Source of the DNA: Pseudomonadota bacterium
GTDB taxonomy: Bacteria > Pseudomonadota > Alphaproteobacteria > Rickettsiales > UBA1997
Assembly: GCA_009925685.1 (NCBI GenBank)
Contig: RFYG01000005.1
Span: 1-32,220, forward strand
Reading direction: 5' to 3'
DNA length: 32,220 bases
The position numbers were made by a program, and so were the translations under genes. The notes under the pieces are model-generated. The model made no database searches. It was not told the DNA's origin and saw only the letters and a program-made list of their open reading frames with translations. This document shows positions 14,734-20,998 of this stretch, piece by piece. Numbering within the stretch: the stretch's first letter is position 1; every line of letters begins with the position of its first letter.

Positions 14734-15783
14734 ATGAAATTAAAACTTTTTGTAATAGCTCTAATTCTATCTTCTTGCACCCCAACCATTAAAAATTTTG
14801 AAAAATATCAAAAGCAATTTATTTCCAAAAGCGACTACATGCCTGACGAGCAAACCCTTGAAAACAAACTTTTGAAAGTTGCAATTTTTGATTTAGAAGA
14901 AGGTGATATTGAAATTGCAAAACAAGCTAACCTTGGAAAATCGGTTGCCACAGGAATCGAGAGCGCTTTATCAAAATATCGATTAGCAGAATTGGTTGAT
15001 AGAAAGGCCACTGAAAAACTTAAACAAGAAGTTCAGCTTGCTGAAATGAATAAAACCGGATCATACAAAGGCCCAAAACTGGCTGATTATGCGGTATCTG
15101 GAGCGATCTCAAACGCAAGTTTCGCCAATAAATATGTTTCGGGAAGTAGTTATGTTAATCCCAAAGATGGTTCGGTAATTTCGGTCCCACCTAGGTTTGT
15201 ATACAATTCACAAGTTTCGGGAAATATAAAAATTTATGAATTACCTTCTCTAGCGGTTATTGAAACGATTGAATTGAGTGGTAAAGCTGTTCGTTCAGAA
15301 AATGTTCAGCAAGATGGTGGAATTAGTTTGGGTGGAATTCAAATTGGTGGGGCGCAAGAGCGCGGAAATCAAAGAGATGATGGTCTTGTTCGTGAAGCTG
15401 GAGCTGATGCAATTGATGAAGCTGAAGCGTCAATTAGAAATGCTTTTGCCAAAAGAGGTTTTGTTCTCGAAAAAAGAACCTTTGAAGGTAAATCAATTTT
15501 TAAAATAAATCTTGGTTTTGAAGATGGTTTAAAACATGGCGACAAATTTGAGGTTATTGGTCAATATGAAGTTGAAAATTCTATCAGTGGTAAATCTGAA
15601 ATTGAGAGAAGAGTTATTGCCTCTGGAGTTATTTCCGACAAAATTGATCCAAAAAATTCTTGGATAATTCTAGCCGATCCAAAGCAAGATTCTGTAATTA
15701 GAATTGGGGATATGGTAAAAATGAAATATTCCAAAAGTGCCCTAAAATCTTTTACTAAAATGGCCAATAACCTAGGTAAATAA
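14734..15783 (+). CDS. CsgG/FlgT-like lipoprotein
   Basis: 349-residue lipoprotein with lipobox LSSC (C15). Residues 47-110 look CsgG-like: KVAIFDLEEGDIEIAKQANL, then ALSKYRLAELVDRKATEKL and a Gln/Leu helix, as in proteins that assemble from a CsgG/LpoB-type fold. Residues about 120-200 hold alternating segments with Gly/Ser turns that could be the CsgG transmembrane hairpins or a surface loop, followed by a Gly/Gln-rich stretch (GGISLGGIQIGGAQERG). The C-terminal 100 residues, with NLGFEDGLKHGDKFEVIG and VIRIGDMVKMKY, resemble the FlgT C-terminal domain. It is the last of four envelope genes and is 6 bp from the HAD hydrolase gene. Outer-membrane pore or ring subunit is inferred. Confidence 0.68.
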   Translation: MKLKLFVIALILSSCTPTIKNFEKYQKQFISKSDYMPDEQTLENKLLKVAIFDLEEGDIEIAKQANLGKSVATGIESALSKYRLAELVDRKATEKLKQEVQLAEMNKTGSYKGPKLADYAVSGAISNASFANKYVSGSSYVNPKDGSVISVPPRFVYNSQVSGNIKIYELPSLAVIETIELSGKAVRSENVQQDGGISLGGIQIGGAQERGNQRDDGLVREAGADAIDEAEASIRNAFAKRGFVLEKRTFEGKSIFKINLGFEDGLKHGDKFEVIGQYEVENSISGKSEIERRVIASGVISDKIDPKNSWIILADPKQDSVIRIGDMVKMKYSKSALKSFTKMANNLGK

Positions 15784-15789
15784 AATCTA

Positions 15790-16659
15790 ATGAAAAAAAT
15801 AGCTGGCCTGTCAGAAATAATTCAAGATTACAATTACTATATTTTTGATATTTGGGGTGTAATTCATGATGGTTCCAAGCTTTACCCAAATGTTTTGGAA
15901 ACTTTAAATTATCTTCGCAAAAATCATAAAAAAATTTGCTTTTTATCAAATGCTCCGAGAAGGGCTTCAAAAGTTGAGCAAATATTAAATAAATTCGGTT
16001 TAGGTAATCAACTTTACGATTTTGTCCTTAGTTCGGGAGAGTCAACATTCGTTGAGTTAAAAGATAATCAAGATAATGACTATAAAAATTTTGGTAAAAA
16101 ATATTTTTATATTGGGCCCGAAAAAGATTTGGATCTACTTGAAGGACTTTTTTATCAAAAAGTTGATGAATTGGATAAAGCAGATTTTGTCCTAAATACC
16201 GGTTTTGACAGCGATAACTCAACTATCCATGAAAAATTACCGCTTGCAATTCAGGCGAGCAAATTTAGACTGCCGATGCTTTGCGTTAATCCTGATCTGA
16301 TTGTTGTGAAACAGAATGGTGAAGAGATGATTTGCGCAGGTGCTTTAGCCCTTGAATATAAAAAACTTGGTGGCGATGTCCACTATCATGGAAAACCCTT
16401 TAAAAGGGTTTATGAAATGGTTCTTGAAAAGTTCTCAATGCCCAACAAAGATTCTATCTTAGCAATTGGAGATGGTCTTGAAACCGACATTAAAGGAGCT
16501 AATGATTTTAAAATTAATAATATTTTTGTTTCGGGTGGTATCTTAGCAAAGGAATTAAAAATTAATTTTTGGCAAGATGCTAACGAAATTTCACTAAAAA
16601 AGGTCTTTAATAAATATAACATTTTCCCAAATTATATAATTTCAAATCTAAAAATATGA
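15790..16659 (+). CDS. HAD-superfamily class IIA hydrolase
   Basis: 289-residue HAD phosphatase of the subclass IIA type. Motif I is FDIWGVIHDG (nucleophile D20), motif II is ICFLSNAPRR, the motif III lysine lies in HGKPFKRVYE, and motif IV is AIGDGLETDIKGA. The DxWGVxHDG form is the one found in the alphaproteobacterial TIGR01459-type family. The C2 cap lies between about 85 and 200. The substrate is unknown; relatives act on small phosphoesters such as sugar or nucleotide phosphates. Its stop overlaps the next start by 4 bp (ATGA), and it follows the CsgG-like gene by 6 bp, so it is part of the operon. Confidence 0.88.
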   Translation: MKKIAGLSEIIQDYNYYIFDIWGVIHDGSKLYPNVLETLNYLRKNHKKICFLSNAPRRASKVEQILNKFGLGNQLYDFVLSSGESTFVELKDNQDNDYKNFGKKYFYIGPEKDLDLLEGLFYQKVDELDKADFVLNTGFDSDNSTIHEKLPLAIQASKFRLPMLCVNPDLIVVKQNGEEMICAGALALEYKKLGGDVHYHGKPFKRVYEMVLEKFSMPNKDSILAIGDGLETDIKGANDFKINNIFVSGGILAKELKINFWQDANEISLKKVFNKYNIFPNYIISNLKI

Positions 16660-17723
16660 AACTCTACTCTAGAAGAAAGAAAAGCCCTATTAAAATCTTA
16701 GTAATAATAACATTACTTGTGGGAGCCAGCTTCGCATTATCGAGGTTTTTTTTAAGTTCAAAGGCAGATGATCTAATTGTTGCTCAAATCGCTGATGAAA
16801 ACATTTTTAAATCTGAAATTGAGAAAAAAATAAATGAAGTTTTTTCTAACAATCAAAGCGGTAAAATAAGTTTTGAAAAGCTCCCAAACCAAGTTTTAGA
16901 GGTTTTTGCCCGAGAAATTTATCTCGATAAAAAAATTATCGCCGAAGCCAAAAGATTGGGTTTAGACAATACTCTTGAGGTTAAGAATTCAATTGAGTCT
17001 TTTAAAACTTCAACAATACGCCAAGCCTACATTAATAATGCCTTAAAGGATTCTGTTAATGATCAAAAAATTGTTGAAAAATTTAATGAATTGAATGCCG
17101 ATCTAGAAAGTAAAAGCGAATACAAATATTCGCAAATAGTCTTGCGCGATGAAGGTGGTGCATTAAATGTTTTAAAGGAAATTAATAATCCAAAAAAACC
17201 TCTAAAATTCGCCGATGCTGTCAGAAAATATTCAATTGATTCGGTGTCATCGTCAAATGGTGGGGAGATAAATTATAAAGCTGAATCAACCATTAATATT
17301 AAAATTCTTGAAACTCTCAAATCCATCAAAAAGGATGAGATTTCTGATCCTATTAAAATTGATGAATTGTGGTTTATTGTTAAATTAAACGATGTCAAAA
17401 AATCTAAGCCAATGGAGTTTGAATCGTCAAAAGAATATATTCGCCACATTCTAAAAATTGAAGAAATTGAAAAAATTAACGGTAAATTTATCAAAGATAA
17501 CAAAGTAAAATTACTAATTAAAAAACCTTCCGAAGCTCCAAGTGAAAACAATGATTCTCCTGAAGCTATTGACTCGCAACCAAATGAAGAAAATTCCAGC
17601 AATGAAAATCTTGAGAACTCATCAAAAAATAAATCATCTTCGGTAGATTCTTCAGCCGAAACCCCTGAGTCCAATGCTCAGATCAACAAAAAAAATAATG
17701 AAATCAAGCAACAAAAGCTCTAA
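16656..17723 (+). CDS. Parvulin-type peptidyl-prolyl isomerase, membrane-anchored
   Basis: 355-residue periplasmic folding factor. One uncleaved-looking transmembrane anchor lies at about 13-32 (IKILVIITLLVGASFALSRF). A SurA/PrsA-like helical part follows (about 45-140). The PpiC/parvulin domain is at about 150-250: YKYSQIVLRDEGGALNVLKE, then KFADAVRKYSIDSVSSSNGG, the latter typical of the family. The first strand has YSQIV where many members have HILV, so activity may differ. Residues 295-355 are a low-complexity Ser/Asn/Glu/Pro tail. Helix-loop architecture suggests a chaperone for envelope proteins, fitting its place after four envelope genes. The 3' end overlaps the start of the RlmB-like gene. 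Confidence 0.82.
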   Translation: MKLYSRRKKSPIKILVIITLLVGASFALSRFFLSSKADDLIVAQIADENIFKSEIEKKINEVFSNNQSGKISFEKLPNQVLEVFAREIYLDKKIIAEAKRLGLDNTLEVKNSIESFKTSTIRQAYINNALKDSVNDQKIVEKFNELNADLESKSEYKYSQIVLRDEGGALNVLKEINNPKKPLKFADAVRKYSIDSVSSSNGGEINYKAESTINIKILETLKSIKKDEISDPIKIDELWFIVKLNDVKKSKPMEFESSKEYIRHILKIEEIEKINGKFIKDNKVKLLIKKPSEAPSENNDSPEAIDSQPNEENSSNENLENSSKNKSSSVDSSAETPESNAQINKKNNEIKQQKL

Positions 17724-18519
17724 AGTTGACAAGATATCTCGCCACCGTGATGGTGGTGGCGAGATCAATTGGCTCTGGGTTGGTGGCAAAAACCCATGTT
17801 TTTTGATTTTAAAAAATCGCCAAAGACAGATATTCGAAATTTTAATCACAGAAAATAACCGCGAGAGTTTCAATAATTTTATAAAAAAAAATTCATTAGA
17901 GCGCTTCCTTAAAATTACTAAAATTGTAGATAATAATTTTTTGAATCAAACATTACCCCGAGATTTTGTGCACCAAGGTATTGCGGTAAAGGTTTCAAAA
18001 ATAAACTTAAAAACGCAATTCGAGTTACTTGAAGAGCTGAATCATATTGATGATAAAAACGATCTTCCAAATATCTTAATCCTTGACCAAATTACCGATC
18101 CGCAAAATGTTGGCGCTATTATTCGAAGTGCCGTAGCTTTTGATTTTAATAAAATTATTTTTTGCTCACATAATTGTGCAAAAGAATCTTCGTCAATGAT
18201 TAAAGCCTCCGCTGGGAATATTGAATTTGCAGAGTTATATGTCGCAAGTAATTTAAACAATCTTTTAGATAAATTAAAAAAAATCGGTTTTTGGTGCGTC
18301 GGATTAGCGGGGGAGGGTTCGATGAATGAGAAAAAAATTGCAGAATATAAAAATATAGCTTTAGTTGTTGGCTCGGAAGGGGACGGAATCAGAAGTTTAG
18401 TCAAAAAAAATTGCGATATTTTGGTTCGAATTAACACCAATATTGCGGTCGAAAGTCTAAATGTATCGGTTGCAACTGCGATAGCATTAAACGAAATATA
18501 TCATTCCAAAAATGTTTAA
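17698..18519 (+). CDS. rlmB: SPOUT rRNA 2'-O-methyltransferase (RlmB-like)
   Basis: TrmH/SpoU-family methyltransferase that transfers a methyl group from SAM to a ribose 2'-OH; RlmB modifies G2251 of 23S rRNA in E. coli. The three knotted-fold motifs are clear: LILDQITDPQNVGAIIRSA with the catalytic Asn/Arg, VVGSEGDGIR, and IAVESLNVSVATAIAL. An N-terminal substrate-binding domain begins at WLWVGGKNPCFLILKN. The start is either 17698 (used here, 273 residues, A-rich context like its neighbours) or 17674 (8 residues longer); both overlap the PPIase gene. The first 20-odd codons are not conserved-looking and carry a GC-rich palindrome. A tRNA-modifying TrmH-type enzyme is possible. Confidence 0.85.
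   Translation: MKSSNKSSKVDKISRHRDGGGEINWLWVGGKNPCFLILKNRQRQIFEILITENNRESFNNFIKKNSLERFLKITKIVDNNFLNQTLPRDFVHQGIAVKVSKINLKTQFELLEELNHIDDKNDLPNILILDQITDPQNVGAIIRSAVAFDFNKIIFCSHNCAKESSSMIKASAGNIEFAELYVASNLNNLLDKLKKIGFWCVGLAGEGSMNEKKIAEYKNIALVVGSEGDGIRSLVKKNCDILVRINTNIAVESLNVSVATAIALNEIYHSKNV
17736..17765 (+). repeat. GC-rich perfect palindrome in the 5' end of rlmB
   Basis: ATCTCGCCACC (17736-17746) and GGTGGCGAGAT (17755-17765) are perfect complements with an 8-nt spacer, GTGATGGT. One more G-T pair is possible at the loop. The 11-bp stem is far more GC-rich than its surroundings and begins 12 bp after the PPIase stop codon, within the coding region for RlmB residues about 13-23. No T run follows. 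Confidence 0.8.
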
Positions 18520-19300
18520 AAATATTGGTATAATTGGTGCCAAAAATAATGATTTAGCTCTTAAGCAAAAAGATTTATTGGTACAAAAATATAATTTTCA
18601 GGATTTGACTTTATCACACCAAAATATTGGAGATTGCGATTTAATAATTGCCGTTGGTGGCGATGGTTTAATGCTTCATCTTCTTCATGATTTTGAAAAT
18701 AATCCTTTACCAATTTATGGAATTAATTGTGGAACGGTAGGTTTTTTGATGAATTCATATAATGATGGAGATTTGATTAAAGCGATTAACAGCGCTCATA
18801 TTTCCAAAATTAATCCCCTAAAAATGGTCGCAACTGATATCGATAATATTAAACATGATCATGTTGCAATCAATGAAGTTGCGCTTTTGCGCCAAACTAA
18901 TCAGGCTAGCAAAATTCAAATCGAAATAAACTCTAAAGAGCGATTATCTTGCCTAACTGCCGATGGAATACTAGTTTCAACATCTGCCGGAAGTACTGCC
19001 TACAATCTTTCGGCTGGGGGGCCAATTATTCCGTTTGGAGCAAAAATTTTAGCCTTAACCCCAATTAGTCCGTTTCGACCAAGAAAATGGAACGGGGCAT
19101 TGCTTCCATCTCAAACTAAAATAAAATTTAAAGTTTTAGATTACGATAATCGTCCAGTCAGTGCTACCGCCGATTCCCGCGAAGTTAGAAATGTAGTTGA
19201 AGTAGAAATATTTGAGGATTTAAGTAAAGAATTTAAGATTTTATTTGATCCAAACCATTCTCTTGAAGAAAGAATTATTCGTGAGCAATTTGGTAATTAA
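18512..19300 (+). CDS. nadK: NAD kinase
   Basis: Phosphorylates NAD to NADP using ATP. 262 residues. The diacylglycerol-kinase-like signature GGDG is at 49-52 (LIIAVGGDGLMLHLLHD), followed by PIYGINCGTVGFLMN. The substrate-binding INEVALLRQT, the LTADGILVSTSAGSTAYNLS region and GGPIIPFGAKILALTPISP are all standard. Length is close to short bacterial NadK forms. It overlaps rlmB by 8 bp and is the last gene of the 12856-19300 run. The first start, MFKNIGIIGAKN, gives a normal N-terminus. Downstream it faces tRNA-Ile. Confidence 0.95.
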   Translation: MFKNIGIIGAKNNDLALKQKDLLVQKYNFQDLTLSHQNIGDCDLIIAVGGDGLMLHLLHDFENNPLPIYGINCGTVGFLMNSYNDGDLIKAINSAHISKINPLKMVATDIDNIKHDHVAINEVALLRQTNQASKIQIEINSKERLSCLTADGILVSTSAGSTAYNLSAGGPIIPFGAKILALTPISPFRPRKWNGALLPSQTKIKFKVLDYDNRPVSATADSREVRNVVEVEIFEDLSKEFKILFDPNHSLEERIIREQFGN

Positions 19301-19373
19301 AATATGAGAATAACAGCGATTGCTAGTTAAATTATCGCGCGTGAGAGTAAGATTAATCAAAATTATTCTTAAA

Positions 19374-19450
19374 TGGTGGGTCTGGGTGGACTTGAACCAC
19401 CGACCTCGCACTTATCAGGCGCGCACTCTAACCAACTGAGCTACAAACCC
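19374..19450 (-). tRNA. tRNA-Ile (anticodon GAU), CCA encoded
   Basis: On the minus strand the cloverleaf is complete in 77 nt: acceptor arms GGGTTTG and CAGACCC, D-arm with AGCTCAGTTGGTTAGAGT, anticodon arm CGCGC-CTGATAA-GTGCG with anticodon GAT, T-arm GTGG-TTCAAGT-CCAC, discriminator A and an encoded CCA. It stands alone between nadK and metF. In many bacteria tRNA-Ile(GAU) lies within the rRNA operon. A stem with one mismatch just after the CCA (about 19344-19371) is a possible but weak end signal because no T run follows. Confidence 0.97.
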
Positions 19451-19586
19451 ATTCAAGAAAATTAACAACAAAAACTAGGCTAAATTTTTAGATTTTTGAA
19501 TGATTGAAATTCAAAGAAAAATTATTTAAAAAATAAGCAAATTTTTCAAATAAAGTCTAAAAATTTTATTCACCCAATCAATAATT

Positions 19587-19622
19587 GTCAATTGACTAAT
19601 CAAAAAAAATATAAATCATAAT
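19587..19622 (+). promoter_or_regulatory. Candidate promoter and 10-bp palindrome upstream of metF
   Basis: GTCAATTGAC at 19587-19596 is a perfect palindrome. It overlaps TTGACT (19592-19597), a good -35; CATAAT at 19617-19622 matches five of six -10 bases but at a long 19-bp spacing. A repressor bound to the palindrome would cover the -35. The rest of the 269-bp leader (19451-19719) is A/T-rich, with a 7-bp hairpin ATATTTT-TC-AAAATAT 16 bp before the metF start. I see no convincing known SAM riboswitch. Confidence 0.3.
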
Positions 19623-19719
19623 CGACGCAATTTGGATTAAGAGTTTGATATGTTTGCGATGGTTAAAAATTAAATTTCCGAATTAGTATATTTTTCAAAA
19701 TATCGATGGTTACCAGTTC

Positions 19720-20634
19720 ATGAAAATATTTGCTAATAAACTTGAAGAGGTTGTTCTTAATCAAAGAAAACTAAACGTTTCTTTTGAATTTTTTCCTCCA
19801 AAAAATAACGAAATGGAGTTAAAATTATGGGATGCTATTTCTAACCTTGAGCACCTAAAGCCTCATTTCGTTTCAGTGACTTATGGAGCTGGCGGTTCAA
19901 CTCGTGAAAGAACTCATCACACAATTGCTCGAATAATCAATGAAACTAAACTAAAACCCGCTTCTCACCTTACATGCGTAGGAGCCTCAAAAGAAGAAAT
20001 CGATACAATTTTGCGTAATTATTGGCAAATTGGAGTTAGGCATATTGTTGCTCTTCGAGGTGACATGCCAGCTTCAAGTCCAAATTATCAATTGCATCCA
20101 AATGGTTATAAATATGCGAATGAATTAGTTTTGGGTATAAAAAAGTTATGTTCCGAAAACATTAATTTTGATATTTCAGTAGCTGGTTATCCCGAAAAAC
20201 ATCCCGAAGCAAAGTCAATGCAAAATGATATAGATAACCTTAAACGTAAAGTTGAAGCTGGAGCCAATCGAATTATTACGCAATTCTTTTTTGATTCTGA
20301 GGTTTTTTTAAAATTTGTTGATTTATGTCGAAAAAACAAAATCGAAATTCCAATCGTTCCCGGTATTTTGCCAGTTACCAACGTTAAACAAGCAAAGCAT
20401 TTTGCTAAAATGTGCGGAGCGAAAATTCCTAAATGGATGGAAGATGTTTTTAATGGCTTAGATCAATATGGTGAAACCCGAAATTTAGTTGCTGGGATTG
20501 TGGCCACCGAATTATGTCGAATACTTCACAACAAAGGTGTTAACGATTTTCACTTTTATACTCTAAATCGAAGCGAATTAACCATGGCTATTTGCCATCT
20601 TCTTGGAGTTAGAATGCCAATAAATGAAGAATAA
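19720..20634 (+). CDS. metF: 5,10-methylenetetrahydrofolate reductase
   Basis: FAD-dependent TIM-barrel enzyme that reduces methylene-THF to methyl-THF, the methyl donor for methionine synthesis. 304 residues, close to E. coli MetF (296). Family signatures: SFEFFPPKN near the N-terminus with the catalytic Glu, HFVSVTYGAGGSTRERT, HLTCVGASKEEI, VALRGDMP (the FAD-contacting RGD), AGYPEKHPEA, RIITQFFFDSE and PIVPGILPVTNVKQAKHF. The start codon is the first of the frame and gives the expected N-terminus. It appears to be a single-gene unit with a long 5' leader, after tRNA-Ile and before infA. Together with metZ it supports methionine biosynthesis, which obligate intracellular relatives usually lack. 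Confidence 0.96.
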   Translation: MKIFANKLEEVVLNQRKLNVSFEFFPPKNNEMELKLWDAISNLEHLKPHFVSVTYGAGGSTRERTHHTIARIINETKLKPASHLTCVGASKEEIDTILRNYWQIGVRHIVALRGDMPASSPNYQLHPNGYKYANELVLGIKKLCSENINFDISVAGYPEKHPEAKSMQNDIDNLKRKVEAGANRIITQFFFDSEVFLKFVDLCRKNKIEIPIVPGILPVTNVKQAKHFAKMCGAKIPKWMEDVFNGLDQYGETRNLVAGIVATELCRILHNKGVNDFHFYTLNRSELTMAICHLLGVRMPINEE

Positions 20635-20775
20635 TTTTTTCACAACAAGGGTCAGCGGAGGGGCTATTTTATTGCTTGTAAAAAATTTAAAAGCTTGCAA
20701 TTGAATATTTTAATGTTAAGACTTGCGCCTCAATTTTCAAAAATCAATTTAATCAATAAATAAAAATAAACTAAA

Positions 20776-20994
20776 ATGCCCAAAGAAGATTTATTATCCA
20801 TGAATGGACTGGTATTAGAGGTTTTGCCCAATACTATTTTTAAAGTTGAATTAGAAAATGGTCATGTAATTATCGCCCACGCCTCTGGAAAAATCCGCAA
20901 AAATAAAATTCGTATATTAAAAGGTGATAAAGTTGAGGTTGAAATGACCACCTATGACCTTACAAAAGGCCGTATCGTTAGACGAAATATTTGA
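20776..20994 (+). CDS. infA: Translation initiation factor IF-1
   Basis: 72-residue S1-like OB-fold factor that occupies the ribosomal A site during initiation. [19 protein letters not shown], the [20 protein letters not shown] core and the [21 protein letters not shown]-terminus match the family closely, with the usual 72-residue length. It ends 4 bp before topA, so the two are likely cotranscribed. The 141-bp gap from metF holds a short GC-rich patch near 20652-20664 and a matching segment near 20734, possibly a leader structure. No Shine-Dalgarno is visible before the start. Confidence 0.98.
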   Translation: MPKEDLLSMNGLVLEVLPNTIFKVELENGHVIIAHASGKIRKNKIRILKGDKVEVEMTTYDLTKGRIVRRNI

Positions 20995-20998
20995 AATA

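Noticed and set aside
16393-16411. 19-bp palindrome AAACCCTTT-A-AAAGGGTTT in the HAD hydrolase gene
   Set aside because: It encodes the conserved GKPFKRV motif around the catalytic lysine, so protein constraint and A/T-rich codon use explain it well enough.
17273-17674. 133-residue open frame antisense to the PPIase gene
   Set aside because: Serine/Phe/Leu-rich product is the mirror of the Glu/Asn/Lys-rich tail on the plus strand; no start context or family match.
18042-18440. 132-residue open frame antisense to rlmB
   Set aside because: Covers the conserved SPOUT motifs of rlmB on the other strand; a shadow frame.
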